From the NCBI RefSeq assembly GCF_900176275.1, contig NZ_FWXD01000023.1, positions 1 through 63,697 on the forward strand: DNA of 63,697 bases. Reading direction: 5' to 3'. Made by a program: the position numbers and the translations under genes. The stretch is from Andreprevotia lacus DSM 23236. Lineage in GTDB: Bacteria; Pseudomonadota; Gammaproteobacteria; Burkholderiales; Chitinibacteraceae. Below the pieces are notes generated by a model that was given only the letters and a program-made list of their open reading frames with translations, ran no database searches and was not told where the DNA came from. Positions 9,893 to 19,304 of this stretch are shown here, piece after piece (within the stretch, counting starts at the first letter, position 1; each line of letters starts with the position of its first letter).

Positions 9893-10858
9893 TTACAGCC
9901 CGGCGTGGTGTGCCTGCTGGTCTGCGTGGTAAGAACTGCGCACCATGGCACCGACGGCAGCGTGGTGGAAGCCCAGTTCATAGGCCAGTGTTTCCCATGC
10001 CTTGAACTGGTCCGGGTGCACGTAGCGCAGTACCGGCAGGTGGCCGTTGGATGGCTGCAGATATTGGCCGATGGTGATCATGTCGATATCGTGCGCGCGC
10101 ATGTCGTGCATTACCTGCACCACTTCCTCGTCGGTCTCGCCCAGGCCGACCATGATGCCGGACTTGGTCTTGACGTGCGGATACAGCGCCTTGAAGTCTT
10201 TCAACAGCTTGAGCGAGTGCATGTAGTCCGAGCCCGGGCGGGCTTGCTTGTACAGGCGCGGCGCAGTTTCCAGGTTGTGGTTCATCACATCCGGCAGGCC
10301 GTCGGCGAAGATGTCCAGTGCCAGTTCCAGGCGGCCACGGAAGTCGGGCACCAGCACTTCGATTTGCGTGGCGGGCGACTTGGCACGGGTCTGGCTGATG
10401 CAGTCGACAAAATGCTGGGCGCCGCCGTCGCGCAGGTCGTCGCGGTCCACCGAGGTGATCACCACGTAGTTGAGGCGCAGCGCAGCAATGGTGTCGGCCA
10501 GGTGCTTGGGTTCTTCGGCATCCAGCGGATTGGGGCGGCCGTGGCCCACGTCGCAGAACGGGCAGCGACGGGTGCAGATGTCACCCATGATCATGAAGGT
10601 GGCCGTACCCTTGCCGAAGCATTCGCCGATATTGGGACAGGATGCTTCTTCGCACACCGTATGCAGCTTCTGCTCGCGCAGGATTTCCTTGATCTCGTAG
10701 AAGCGGCTGTTGGTGTTGGGCGCCTGCACGCGGATCCACTCGGGTTTCTTCAGCCGCGTTTCCAGTTGCACCACCTTGATGGGGATGCGTGCGGTCTTGG
10801 CTTCGCCCTTGTGCTTTACGCCAACGGCGTTGGAGGGCGTCTTGATGTCTTCGGTCAT
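9893..10858 (-). CDS. lipA: Lipoyl synthase LipA
   Basis: Radical-SAM enzyme that inserts two sulfurs into the octanoyl group carried by E2 and GcvH proteins. Both iron-sulfur sites are visible: the auxiliary cluster [12 protein letters not shown] and the SAM cluster [10 protein letters not shown]. The start is set at 10858 (MTEDIKTP, 321 aa), 30 nt after the lipB stop; an in-frame TTG at 10891 overlapping the lipB end is the alternative. It is last gene of the dacA-dat-ybeD-lipB-lipA run, so octanoyl transfer and sulfur insertion are co-expressed. Confidence 0.97.
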   Translation of the reverse strand: MTEDIKTPSNAVGVKHKGEAKTARIPIKVVQLETRLKKPEWIRVQAPNTNSRFYEIKEILREQKLHTVCEEASCPNIGECFGKGTATFMIMGDICTRRCPFCDVGHGRPNPLDAEEPKHLADTIAALRLNYVVITSVDRDDLRDGGAQHFVDCISQTRAKSPATQIEVLVPDFRGRLELALDIFADGLPDVMNHNLETAPRLYKQARPGSDYMHSLKLLKDFKALYPHVKTKSGIMVGLGETDEEVVQVMHDMRAHDIDMITIGQYLQPSNGHLPVLRYVHPDQFKAWETLAYELGFHHAAVGAMVRSSYHADQQAHHAGL

Positions 10859-10887
10859 GGGGGTCCGGCCGCGCAATGCGCGGTTAC

Positions 10888-11538
10888 TCAATTGATTTGT
10901 TGCAGGATTTTTTCGGCCATTTTACCCGCGATGCCGGCAGGTGTCTCGTCCACGCCGAAATCACGCAATTGCGCCACCTGCAGCCCTTCATAGCCGCAGG
11001 GGTTGATCATGCCGAATGGCGCCAGGTCCATGTCCACATTGAACGACAGGCCGTGAAAGCAGCAACCGTTGCGGATGCGCAGCCCCAGCGCGGCAATCTT
11101 GGCCTCATCGCCATGCGGGGTGCGCACATAGACGCCAGGCGCATCGACCTTGCCATAGGCGGCGATGTCGTAATCGTCCAGCAGTGCGATCACGCTGTTT
11201 TCCAGCCGGCGCACCAGCTCGCGCACACCCAGGCCCAGCCGGCGCAGGTCGAACAGCGTGTAGGCAATCAGCTGGCCGGGGCCGTGATAGGTGACCTGCC
11301 CGCCGCGATCGATCTGCACGATGGGGATGTCGCCGCGCTGCAGGATGTGCTCGGGCTTGCCGGCCTGGCCGAGCGTGAACACGGGCGGGTGCTCCAGCAG
11401 CCAGATTTCATCCGGCGTATCGGTGCCGCGCGCCTGCGTGAAGTCCTGCATCGCTTGCCAGGTCTGCGCGTAGTCGGCCAGGCCGAGCTGCTTGACGGCA
11501 ACCGGTGGCCGCAAGGCGGGTGATGCCAGATTGGTCAC
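10888..11538 (-). CDS. lipB: Octanoyltransferase LipB
   Basis: Moves the octanoyl group from acyl carrier protein to lipoyl domains, feeding LipA. The 216-aa product contains [17 protein letters not shown], the substrate-binding signature, the conserved Lys in [10 protein letters not shown], and the catalytic Cys in [10 protein letters not shown]. It starts with GTG, overlapping the ybeD stop by four bases (GTGA), implying translational coupling. Confidence 0.97.
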   Translation of the reverse strand: MTNLASPALRPPVAVKQLGLADYAQTWQAMQDFTQARGTDTPDEIWLLEHPPVFTLGQAGKPEHILQRGDIPIVQIDRGGQVTYHGPGQLIAYTLFDLRRLGLGVRELVRRLENSVIALLDDYDIAAYGKVDAPGVYVRTPHGDEAKIAALGLRIRNGCCFHGLSFNVDMDLAPFGMINPCGYEGLQVAQLRDFGVDETPAGIAGKMAEKILQQIN

Positions 11539-11834
11539 AGCAGCATCTGCACCAGCGGATGTGCGCGCAGCGCGACATCGACGGCATGCACCTGTTCGAT
11601 GGTGTCGAAGGTGATGGACAGTGTGGCCGAATAGTAATTGCCCGAGCTGGACGCGCGCACGGTTACCAGATCGATATGAAAGCCCGGCACATGCAGCGCA
11701 GTGACATCGACCAGTGCCGCGACGAATTCGTCCTGCGCCACCTGCTTGTGGCTGACCGCCTTGACCGGGATCAGTACCGGAAAGGTCACCAGTTCTTCCA
11801 GCTTCTTGCCGGGGATATTGTTCAGTTGTGTCAT
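11535..11834 (-). CDS. YbeD/DUF493 family protein
   Basis: Small cytoplasmic protein (99 aa) of the DUF493/UPF0250 family with an ACT-like ferredoxin fold. Conserved stretches are [16 protein letters not shown] at the N-terminus and [15 protein letters not shown] in the middle. YbeD commonly sits beside lipB, suggesting a role linked to lipoate metabolism, but no activity is established. It starts immediately after the upstream aminotransferase stop and overlaps lipB by four bases. Confidence 0.92.
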   Translation of the reverse strand: MTQLNNIPGKKLEELVTFPVLIPVKAVSHKQVAQDEFVAALVDVTALHVPGFHIDLVTVRASSSGNYYSATLSITFDTIEQVHAVDVALRAHPLVQMLL

Positions 11835-12716
11835 TCAGTAATCCTTGCCCTGTTGCATCACGCCGGTCTTGAAGGCAGCGTAGTGCGCATACATGGCTTT
11901 GTAGATGGGGCCGGGCACGCCATTTCCAACCGGCCGCCCGTCCAGCGTAACGATGGCCAGCACTTCCTTGCTGGACGAGGTCAGCCAGACCTCATCGGCA
12001 GCGCGCAATTCGTCCGCCGAAATTTCGCACGCCTGCAGCGGCATGTCGTGCTGCTGCGCCAGCTCGATGATCAGATCGTAGGTGATGCCGGTCAGCATCA
12101 GGTGCGACGGGGGCGGCGCCAGGATCACGCCATCCCTCACCACGAAGATATTGCTGGCCGAGCCTTCGATCATCAGCCCGTCGCGGATCAAGATCGTTTC
12201 TGCCACGTCTTCATCAACGGCATGCTGCTTGGCCAGCACATTGGCCAGTAGCGAGATCGCCTTGATATTGCAGCGCAGCCAGCGCACATCGGCCTGCGTG
12301 ACCGCGGCCACGCCTTGGGCCAGCAGCGTGGCGGAGGGTGTGGTCAACGGGTCGGCAAACAGGAATACCGTCGGCGTGCTGTCGGCCGGAAAGGCATGGT
12401 TGCGCGGATAGGCCGCGCCGCGTGTCACCTGCAGATAAATGGACTGGTCGGCAAAATCCTGCTGCGCCACCAGCTCGCCCACGATGGCGGTCCATTCCGC
12501 TTCGCTGTGCGGATTGGCGATGCGCACCGCATCCAGGCTGTGCTGCAGCCGCCGCAGGTGCTCGGCCAGCCGGAAGGGCTGGCGCGCATACACCGGGATC
12601 ATCTCGTACACCCCGTCGCCAAACAGGAAGCCACGGTCGAGCACCGGCACCTGCAGCTGCGCCAGTGGCGCAAAGCTGCCGTTCAGATAGGCGATCATGT
12701 CGGGCCAGTCAGCCAT
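11835..12716 (-). CDS. Class IV aminotransferase (D-amino acid aminotransferase-like)
   Basis: PLP-dependent fold-type IV transaminase of 293 aa. [32 protein letters not shown] is the typical N-terminus (read from residue 7), the PLP lysine lies in [17 protein letters not shown], and [10 protein letters not shown] binds the phosphate. Together with adjacent dacA it would supply or process D-alanine for peptidoglycan, making D-amino-acid transaminase the likeliest role, though ilvE-like activity cannot be excluded. The start at 12716 is favoured over internal ATG 12698; neither has a strong Shine-Dalgarno. Its stop TGA is directly followed by the ybeD ATG. Confidence 0.88.
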   Translation of the reverse strand: MADWPDMIAYLNGSFAPLAQLQVPVLDRGFLFGDGVYEMIPVYARQPFRLAEHLRRLQHSLDAVRIANPHSEAEWTAIVGELVAQQDFADQSIYLQVTRGAAYPRNHAFPADSTPTVFLFADPLTTPSATLLAQGVAAVTQADVRWLRCNIKAISLLANVLAKQHAVDEDVAETILIRDGLMIEGSASNIFVVRDGVILAPPPSHLMLTGITYDLIIELAQQHDMPLQACEISADELRAADEVWLTSSSKEVLAIVTLDGRPVGNGVPGPIYKAMYAHYAAFKTGVMQQGKDY

Positions 12717-12756
12717 GGATGTGACTCGCAGCAAGGCAGCAGCCAGTCTGGCTGCC

Positions 12757-13887
12757 TTAATTGAACTTCATTTTCATACTATCCCAGATGCGGCCAAAGA
12801 AACCGGCCTCTTCGATGCCCTGCAGCGCAACAACCGGGATGTCCTGCAGCGGCTTGCCGGCCACGCTGAGCTTGAGCGTGCCGATCTGCTGGCCCTGCTT
12901 GATCGGCGCCACCAGCTTGTCGGCCGGGATGAACTGCTTGGCCACCTTGCCCGCGTCGCCCTTGTCCACCGTCACATACAGATCACGACCGAAGCCCGCC
13001 TTGACGGTATTTTCGCTGCCTTTCCACACGCGTACCTCGCCAACCGACTGACCGGCGGCAGCCACCTTGGGCGTGTCGTGGAAGTTCAGGCCCCAATTGA
13101 GCAGTTTGGCCGATTCATCGGCGCGCACGGTGTCGCCGCTGGTGCCCACCACCACCGAGATCAGCCGGCGGCCGTCGCGGTGCGTGCTGGCAATCAGGTT
13201 GAAGCCGGCGCTCTCGGTGTGGCCGGTCTTGAGGCCATCCACGTTCGGGTCACGCTGCAACAGCAGGTTGCGGTTGGGCTGGTCGATCTTGTTGTACTTG
13301 AACGACTTCATCGAGTAGATCGGATAGAACTCGGGGAAGTCACGAATGATGGCGCCAGCCAGGATGCCCAGGTCGGCGGTCGAGGTATACAGATTGGGGT
13401 CGGGCAGGCCGGTCGAGTTGGTGAAGTGGGTGTTCTTCATGCCCAGCCGCGCCGCTTCCTTGTTCATCAGCTGCGCGAACACTTCCTCGCTGCCGGCAAT
13501 GGCTTCGGCCAGTGTCACGCAGGCATCGTTGCCGCTTTGTACGATCATGCCCTTCATCAGGTCGTCCACGCTGGCCGGCACCTTGGGGTCAAGGAACATG
13601 CGCGAGCCTTCGGTTTTCCAGCCCTTGGCCGACACGGTCAGCATCTGGTCGCGCTTGATGCGGCCTTCCTTGACGGCCTTGAAGGTCAGGTAGGCGGTCA
13701 TCAGCTTGGTCAGCGAGGCCGGTTCGATGCGCTTGTCGGCATCCTGTGCGGCCAGCATGCGGCCGCTCTGGAAGTCGGTCAGGTAATAGGCCTTGGCCGC
13801 AATCGGTGGCAGCGGCGGCGCATCGGCCAGCGCAGCGGTTGCGAACAGGGAGCAGAGCAGGGCGGGGGCGAGCAGGCGGGCAGTCAT
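12757..13887 (-). CDS. dacA: D-alanyl-D-alanine carboxypeptidase (PBP5/6 type)
   Basis: Trims the terminal D-Ala from peptidoglycan pentapeptides in the periplasm. The 376-aa precursor has a signal peptide cleaved near ALA-DAP (residue 21), then the three S11 motifs: S58-L-T-K61 (nucleophile), S118-G-N120 and K220-T-G222. The C-terminus FFGRIWDSMKMKFN is an amphipathic membrane-anchoring helix as in PBP5. It is first of the five-gene operon running to lipA, an arrangement common in Neisseriales and Burkholderiales. Confidence 0.96.
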   Translation of the reverse strand: MTARLLAPALLCSLFATAALADAPPLPPIAAKAYYLTDFQSGRMLAAQDADKRIEPASLTKLMTAYLTFKAVKEGRIKRDQMLTVSAKGWKTEGSRMFLDPKVPASVDDLMKGMIVQSGNDACVTLAEAIAGSEEVFAQLMNKEAARLGMKNTHFTNSTGLPDPNLYTSTADLGILAGAIIRDFPEFYPIYSMKSFKYNKIDQPNRNLLLQRDPNVDGLKTGHTESAGFNLIASTHRDGRRLISVVVGTSGDTVRADESAKLLNWGLNFHDTPKVAAAGQSVGEVRVWKGSENTVKAGFGRDLYVTVDKGDAGKVAKQFIPADKLVAPIKQGQQIGTLKLSVAGKPLQDIPVVALQGIEEAGFFGRIWDSMKMKFN

Positions 13888-13993
13888 GTGAGCAGAAGCT
13901 TATGTTGCGGTGCAAAGCACGGATTATACGGGAGCCGCTTGATTGCGGTGCCAGTCAGACTGTACATGGCACCGCTTGTTCCGCCGATCGGTA

Positions 13994-14842
13994 TTATTCG
14001 AGATCGAATTCCCCACGGCCCACCTCGACCACGCGGCCGCCGACCTTGATGGCGCGGTCAACGCCGACGCTCAGCCGCAGGTGCGCCAGCCGGCCGGTGT
14101 CTTGCCCCTGGATCATGGTGTAGGCAAACGGCGCGGCGTGGCCGGCACCCAGCAACCAGCCGCCCAGATTGGCGCAGGCCGAGCCGGTGCCGAAATCCTC
14201 GCCCAGCTGGCCGTGCTGCACCCAGAAAAAGCGCGCGTAGATCGTGCCGGGATCGTTGGCATCGAAGGCCCATACCAGCGCGCAGGCGCGGTTCTGCTTG
14301 TTGAAGGTCAGGGCGTTGAACAGCGGCAGATCGGGCGCGGCAGCGCTGACCAGCTCGGGGCTGGCCAGTTGCACTACCAGTTGCTCGCTGCCGGTGTCGA
14401 TGAAACGCGGTGTGCCGACGATGGCAGCTGCAGGCAGGCCCAGTGCGCTGGCGAGTTCGGCTGCCGGCGCCGCATCGCGGTAGGTGGGGGCGTTGGCAGT
14501 CAGTGTGGCGCGGTCACCGTCGACCACGACCGGGATCAAGCCGGCGCGCAGGTCCAGCATCACCTTGCCGCCCAGCCCGCGCACGCGATCCAGCGTAACG
14601 GCGGTGCCCAGTGTCGGGTGGCCGGCAAACGGCAGCTCGTAGCCGGGCGTGAAAATGCGCACTTGCGCGCTGGCCGTCTCGCTGGGGAAGACGAACGTCG
14701 CTTCGGACAGGTTGAGCTGGCGTGTCAGCATCTGCATTTGCGCATCGTCCAGCCCGCGTGCGTCTTCAAATACAGCCAGCGGGTTGCCGGCGTAGGCGGC
14801 TTCGGCGAAGACGTTGACGATACGATAGCGGTAGCCTGGCAT
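13994..14842 (-). CDS. PhzF-family isomerase/epimerase
   Basis: A 282-aa protein of the PhzF/diaminopimelate-epimerase-fold family. Signatures are FAEAAYAGNPLAVFEDARGL near the N-terminus with the catalytic-acid region QLNLSEATFVFPS, then FAGHPTLGTAVTLD, and GEDFGTGSACANLGGWLL near the C-terminus. No phenazine genes are nearby, so this is one of the widespread PhzF homologues of unknown substrate. Start 14842 is supported by AAGGA six bases upstream; the frame is open further. It lies 106 bp upstream of dacA on the same strand and is divergent from pcnB. Confidence 0.92.
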   Translation of the reverse strand: MPGYRYRIVNVFAEAAYAGNPLAVFEDARGLDDAQMQMLTRQLNLSEATFVFPSETASAQVRIFTPGYELPFAGHPTLGTAVTLDRVRGLGGKVMLDLRAGLIPVVVDGDRATLTANAPTYRDAAPAAELASALGLPAAAIVGTPRFIDTGSEQLVVQLASPELVSAAAPDLPLFNALTFNKQNRACALVWAFDANDPGTIYARFFWVQHGQLGEDFGTGSACANLGGWLLGAGHAAPFAYTMIQGQDTGRLAHLRLSVGVDRAIKVGGRVVEVGRGEFDLE

Positions 14843-14953
14843 GCTTGGTCCTTGGCGTGATGAGGTTGCCATCATCGTGCCGCCCGTCGCCGCGCTGCAC
14901 CAGCGGCAGTGCAGCAGTTAACAAAGCAGCACAGTAGTGACGGCATCGCTCTG

Positions 14954-14959
14954 TATAAT
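14954..14959 (+). promoter_or_regulatory. Candidate -10 box for pcnB
   Basis: TATAAT 37 bp before the pcnB start codon. No good -35 sits 16-18 bp upstream, so the promoter would need an activator or a weak -35. Confidence 0.45.
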
Positions 14960-14995
14960 GCGGTTTTTGCGCAGATTCACAGATATAAAGAACAC

Positions 14996-16357
14996 ATGAT
15001 TCGCAAACTGATCGGCAAGGTATTCCGCCGCCCGGGCAAGCAAAAGGTGCTGCACGCCAAACACCTCGGCATACGCCGTGAAATGTTGCACTCCAACGCA
15101 CTCAAGGTGTGCGACAAGCTGCAGGATGCAGGCTTCGATGCCTACATCGTGGGCGGTGCCGTGCGCGACCTGTTGCTGGGCAAGCAACCCAAGGACTTCG
15201 ACGTGGCCACCAGCGCCACACCGGAGCAGGTGCGTCATGTGTTCCATCGTTCGCGCATCATTGGCCGGCGTTTCCGCATCGTGCACGTGCCCTTCTACGA
15301 TCGTGATGGCGAGGAGGTGATCGAAGTCACCACCTTCCGTGGCGCTTCGGATGCGCCGACCGACGAAGCCGGTCGCATCCTGCGCGACAATGTGTATGGC
15401 TCCATCGAGGAAGATGCCGCGCGGCGCGATTTCACGGTCAACGCGCTGTATTACGACCCGAACGCCGAGCAGATCCTGGATTTCCATCACGGCGTCGATG
15501 ACATCGAAGCCAAGCGGCTGGTGATGATCGGCGACCCGGTGCAGCGCTACCGCGAAGACCCGGTGCGCATGCTGCGCGCAGTGCGTCTCGCATCCAAGCT
15601 GGGCCTGACCATCGCACCGGCCACCCGCAAGCCGATGGCCGAACTGGCCGACCTGCTGGAGAACATTCCGTCCGCGCGCATCTTCGACGAAATGATGAAG
15701 CTGCTGCTGTCGGGCAAGGCGTGGGCCTGTATGAAGGCACTGCGCGACGAAAAACTGCACAAGCACGTGTTGCCGCTGCTCGACCGCCTGCTGTCGCGCC
15801 CCGAGAGCAGTGCCTTCCTGCAAAAGGCACTGGAAACTACCGATGCGCGCCTGGCTGAGGACAAGCCGGTATCGGCCGGGTTCCTGTTCGCCGCCTTGTT
15901 GTGGCAGGAAGTCGAATTACGCTGGAAGAAGAACGAGGCGGCCGGTGAGCACGCAATGCCGGCCTTGGTCAATGCGATGAACCAGGTTGAAGCGCAGGTG
16001 GAAAAGAAGCTGTCCATCCCCAATCGCTATAGCGCAGCCATGAAGGAAATCTGGCTGCTGCAGCCGCGTTTCGAGCAGCGCACCGGCATGCGTGCGCACC
16101 GCATGCTGGAGCAGGCACGCTTCCGCGCCGGCTACGATTTCCTGGTGCTGCGCGCCGAATGCGGCCTGGCCGACAAGGCACTGGCCGACTGGTGGACGCA
16201 GTTCCAGTACTGCGATGCAGATACCCGCTCGGCCATGATTGCAGGCCTTGGCAAGGCTGCGGCTGGCGCTGCAGACAAGAAGCGCCGCCGCAAGCCGCGC
16301 CGCAAGCCATCCGGCGATGCCGCAGGCGGGGGCGAACAGGGCGGTAGCGCGGCATGA
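14996..16357 (+). CDS. pcnB: Poly(A) polymerase I PcnB
   Basis: Adds 3' poly(A) tails to RNA, marking it for decay. The 453-aa product has the class II nucleotidyltransferase head YIVGGAVRDLLLGKQPKDFDVATSA with the DFD catalytic pair, the RRDFTVNALYYD motif, and the RNA-binding RYREDPVRMLRAVRLASKLG segment. The basic tail (KKRRRKPRRKPSGD) is typical of PcnB and distinguishes it from tRNA CCA transferases. Start 14996 (MIRKLIGKVFRR) is chosen over an upstream alternative at 14909. It overlaps folK by four bases, the usual pcnB-folK pairing. Confidence 0.95.
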   Translation: MIRKLIGKVFRRPGKQKVLHAKHLGIRREMLHSNALKVCDKLQDAGFDAYIVGGAVRDLLLGKQPKDFDVATSATPEQVRHVFHRSRIIGRRFRIVHVPFYDRDGEEVIEVTTFRGASDAPTDEAGRILRDNVYGSIEEDAARRDFTVNALYYDPNAEQILDFHHGVDDIEAKRLVMIGDPVQRYREDPVRMLRAVRLASKLGLTIAPATRKPMAELADLLENIPSARIFDEMMKLLLSGKAWACMKALRDEKLHKHVLPLLDRLLSRPESSAFLQKALETTDARLAEDKPVSAGFLFAALLWQEVELRWKKNEAAGEHAMPALVNAMNQVEAQVEKKLSIPNRYSAAMKEIWLLQPRFEQRTGMRAHRMLEQARFRAGYDFLVLRAECGLADKALADWWTQFQYCDADTRSAMIAGLGKAAAGAADKKRRRKPRRKPSGDAAGGGEQGGSAA

Positions 16358-16839
16358 CCATGACCGCGTATGTGGCACTGGGCGCCAACCTTGGCAAACC
16401 CGCGCGGCAGCTGCGCCGCGCGTGCGAGCTGCTGGGCCGCTTGCCGGGCACGCAGCTGCTGCGCGTATCCAGCTTCTATGCCAGCCCGGCACTGGGCTAC
16501 ACCGATCAGCCTGATTTCATCAATGCGGTTGCCAGCGTGGAAACGCGCCTGTCGGCCGAAGAATTGCTGGAAGCGCTGCTGGCCATCGAGGCCATCAATG
16601 GTCGTATCCGCTCGTTCCGCAACGCCCCGCGCACGCTGGACCTCGATCTGCTGCTGTATGGCGATAGCGTGATCGAACGCCCCGGCCTCTCGGTGCCGCA
16701 TCCGCGCATCATCGAGCGTGCCTTCGTGCTCAATCCGCTGCTGGAAATCGCACCTGACATCATCATCCCCGGCAAGGGGCCGGCCAGCGGCTATCTCGCC
16801 GCCGTATCCAGCCAGCCCATCAGCCTGTTTGAGGAATGA
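16354..16839 (+). CDS. folK: 6-hydroxymethyl-7,8-dihydropterin pyrophosphokinase FolK
   Basis: Transfers pyrophosphate from ATP to 6-hydroxymethyl-dihydropterin in folate synthesis. The 161-aa product starts AYVALGANLGKP, and has NAPRTLDLDLLLYG, the HPPK signature with the catalytic acidic pair, then LSVPHPRIIERAFVLNPL. The ATG overlaps the pcnB stop (ATGA). A 156-bp gap follows before panB. Confidence 0.97.
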   Translation: MTMTAYVALGANLGKPARQLRRACELLGRLPGTQLLRVSSFYASPALGYTDQPDFINAVASVETRLSAEELLEALLAIEAINGRIRSFRNAPRTLDLDLLLYGDSVIERPGLSVPHPRIIERAFVLNPLLEIAPDIIIPGKGPASGYLAAVSSQPISLFEE

Positions 16840-16995
16840 CGGTTAACCTGCTGGAATCCCTGATGGAAGCAGGTTCCAGCCCGTGTAAGCTGAATGATGC
16901 AACGCACCACAAGTGTCTGCCCGGCGTGAGCGGGTCACTGCCACCGCATGTAGCCCGCTCCGTCCCGACCCCGTAACACACACCGTGGAATACCC

Positions 16996-17787
16996 ATGAA
17001 AACGACCCTCTCCACCTTGCAGAAAATGAAGCAGGACGGGCAGAAAATCGCCATGCTGACCTGTTATGACGCGAGTTTTGCCAGCCTGATGAGCGAGGCC
17101 GGTGTGGATGTGCTGCTGATTGGCGATTCGCTGGGCAATGTGATCCAGGGCAAGGGCAGCACGCTGGCGGTGACGATGGAGCAAATGATCTACCACACCG
17201 AATGCGTGGCGCGCTGCGCCGGTGATGCGCTGGTGCTGGCCGATCTGCCGTTTGCCAGCTTCCAGCTTTCGCCGCAGCAGGCATTCGAGAATGCCGCGCG
17301 GCTGATGGCGGCCGGTGCGGAGATGGTCAAGCTGGAAGGCGGCATGGTGATGGCCGAAACCGTTGACTTCCTCGTGCAGCGTGGCATCCCGGTATGCGAG
17401 CACATCGGCTTCCAGCCGCAATCGGTCAATGCCTATGGCGGCTACAAGGTGCAGGGCAAGTCCGATACCGAGGCCGAAGTGCTCAAGCGTGATGCGCTGG
17501 CGCTACAGGCTGCCGGTGCGGCGCTGATCCTGATGGAAATGGTGCCGGCGCGCGTGGCCAAGGCTGTAACCGATTCGCTGGCGGTGCCGACCATCGGTAT
17601 TGGCGCCGGGCCGGATTGCGACGGCCAGGTACTGGTGATGCACGACATGCTGGGCGTTTACCCCGGCAAGAAGGCACGCTTCGTGAAGAACTTCATGCAG
17701 GGCGCCAGCAGCATCCAGGCCGCCGTCGAAGCATATGTGAAGGCGGTGAAGGGCGGTACCTTCCCGGCCGACGAACACTGCTTCTGA
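16996..17787 (+). CDS. panB: Ketopantoate hydroxymethyltransferase PanB
   Basis: Converts alpha-ketoisovalerate to ketopantoate using methylene-tetrahydrofolate, first step of pantothenate synthesis. The 263-aa TIM barrel shows [19 protein letters not shown], the metal-binding [11 protein letters not shown], and the C-terminal [20 protein letters not shown]. Folate-using PanB lies downstream of folK as in other proteobacteria. The stop overlaps the next start by one base. Confidence 0.98.
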   Translation: MKTTLSTLQKMKQDGQKIAMLTCYDASFASLMSEAGVDVLLIGDSLGNVIQGKGSTLAVTMEQMIYHTECVARCAGDALVLADLPFASFQLSPQQAFENAARLMAAGAEMVKLEGGMVMAETVDFLVQRGIPVCEHIGFQPQSVNAYGGYKVQGKSDTEAEVLKRDALALQAAGAALILMEMVPARVAKAVTDSLAVPTIGIGAGPDCDGQVLVMHDMLGVYPGKKARFVKNFMQGASSIQAAVEAYVKAVKGGTFPADEHCF

Positions 17788-18371
17788 TGGATACCGGCAC
17801 GCTGGCGCCCTACCTCGCTGCCAGCGAGGTGATCGATTTTCATCACCCGGCCGTGGCAGCGCTGGCGCGCGAGTTGGCGGCGGACGATGTCTTGACCACT
17901 GCCCGGCAATGCTTTGACTGGGTGCGCGACCATATCGACCACTGCATCGACTTCGGTCGCGACGAAGTGCCCTGCACGGCCTCGCAGGCGCTGGCGGCCG
18001 GCACCGGCTTCTGTTTTGCCAAATCGCACCTCTTGGTGGCGCTGTGGCGTGCCAACGGCATCCCCGGTGGCTTTGGTTACCAGCGGCTGACCTTTGACGG
18101 GCCGCTGCCACCGCACTGCCTGCACGGTTTTGCCGTGGCGCATCTGCCCGGGTATGGCTGGTATCGTTGCGACCCGCGCGGCAACAAGCCGGGCATTAGC
18201 TGCATCTTTGATCCGCCGCACGAGCAACTGGCCTTCCCGATACAATATCCTGGCGAATACACGTCGCAGACCATCCATGCCGAACCGTTGCCCGAGCTGG
18301 TGGCCCATCTGGGGCAGGTGGGTAGCGTAGCGCGGTACCGGCAGCAGCCTTTCGATTTTCATCCGGCCTGA
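17787..18371 (+). CDS. Transglutaminase-like cysteine protease family protein
   Basis: A 194-aa cytoplasmic protein with a transglutaminase-like core. The likely triad is Cys in [15 protein letters not shown], His in [10 protein letters not shown] and Asp in RCDPRGN, in the family order. Substrate is unknown; such domains act as proteases or transglutaminases. ATG 17787 overlaps the panB stop (TGATG), and panC follows 25 bp later, so it sits inside the pantothenate operon and is probably translated with it. Whether it takes part in CoA metabolism is inference from position only. Confidence 0.85.
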   Translation: MDTGTLAPYLAASEVIDFHHPAVAALARELAADDVLTTARQCFDWVRDHIDHCIDFGRDEVPCTASQALAAGTGFCFAKSHLLVALWRANGIPGGFGYQRLTFDGPLPPHCLHGFAVAHLPGYGWYRCDPRGNKPGISCIFDPPHEQLAFPIQYPGEYTSQTIHAEPLPELVAHLGQVGSVARYRQQPFDFHPA

Positions 18372-18396
18372 GCGCCGATTTCCCGGTAGTTCAATC

Positions 18397-19236
18397 ATGC
18401 AAATCATCCACACCATTTCCGAACTGCGCGCGTGGCGCAAAACGGCCGGCCGCGTCGCCTTTGTGCCGACCATGGGCAATCTGCATGCCGGCCACATGGC
18501 GCTGATCCGTGAAGCCAGGCAGCATGCCGACCGCGTGGTGGTCAGCATTTTCGTCAACCGGCTGCAGTTTGGTCAGGGCGAGGACTTTGACCGTTATCCC
18601 CGTACGCTGGAGCAGGATGCACAGCTGATCGCCGCCGAGTGCCCCGAGGCCGTGGTGTTCGCGCCGGACGAGCGCGAGCTGTATCCGCACGTGATCCAGC
18701 AATACAAGGTCGAACCGCCGGCCATCCAGGATGAGCTGTGCGGCGCTTTCCGCCCCGGCCATTTCCGTGGCGTGGCCACCGTGGTGACCAAGCTGTTCAA
18801 CTGTGTACAGCCCGACGTGGCCTGCTTTGGCAAAAAGGACTACCAGCAGCTGTTCGTGATCCAGAGCATGGTCGAAGAACTGAACATGCCCATCACCATC
18901 ATCCCGGTTGATACCGGCCGCGCCGCCGATGGCCTGGCGTTGTCCAGCCGCAACGGTTATCTGAGCGAAGCCGAGCGCGCCGAGGCGCCGCGTATCTACC
19001 ATCATCTGACCCGCATGCGCGATGCCATTCTGGCCGGCGAGCGCGATTTTGCGCGGCTGGCCGACGAAACCATTGCCGACCTGAAGCAGCGTGGCTGGGG
19101 TGATGTGGATTATGTGGAAACGCGCAATGCCCGCACGCTCAAGCCGGCCGTGCACACCGACCACGAGCTGGTGATCCTGGTGGCTGCGCGTCTGGGCAAG
19201 ACGCGCTTGATCGACAACCTTGAAGTGCGCTGCTGA
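18397..19236 (+). CDS. panC: Pantothenate synthetase PanC
   Basis: ATP-dependent condensation of pantoate with beta-alanine. The 279-aa product has the adenylate-forming signatures [15 protein letters not shown] (HIGH-like), [13 protein letters not shown], the [14 protein letters not shown] motif and [11 protein letters not shown] (KMSKS-like SSRN). It ends the pcnB-to-panC block and is followed by a terminator. No panD is seen here. Confidence 0.97.
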   Translation: MQIIHTISELRAWRKTAGRVAFVPTMGNLHAGHMALIREARQHADRVVVSIFVNRLQFGQGEDFDRYPRTLEQDAQLIAAECPEAVVFAPDERELYPHVIQQYKVEPPAIQDELCGAFRPGHFRGVATVVTKLFNCVQPDVACFGKKDYQQLFVIQSMVEELNMPITIIPVDTGRAADGLALSSRNGYLSEAERAEAPRIYHHLTRMRDAILAGERDFARLADETIADLKQRGWGDVDYVETRNARTLKPAVHTDHELVILVAARLGKTRLIDNLEVRC

Positions 19237-19257
19237 CCGGTTCAAGCAGACAGCAGA

Positions 19258-19287
19258 CAAAAAAACGCGGCCATCCGGCCGCGTTTC
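19258..19287. terminator. Terminator between panC and the convergent TRAP receptor gene
   Basis: A6 tract, ACGCGGCC/GGCCGCGT stem with ATCC loop, short T tract. It is stronger in the minus direction, where six T follow. Confidence 0.82.
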
Positions 19288-19304
19288 TCATTGGTACATG
19301 CCGA

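Noticed and set aside
10376..10392. Second sigma-54-like site (TGGCACG) in lipA
   Set aside because: It has TGGC, not TTGC, at -12 and lies inside a coding sequence.
12728..12752. Terminator between dacA and the aminotransferase gene
   Set aside because: A GGCAGC/GCTGCC hairpin exists but no T tract follows, and the genes are otherwise arranged as an operon.
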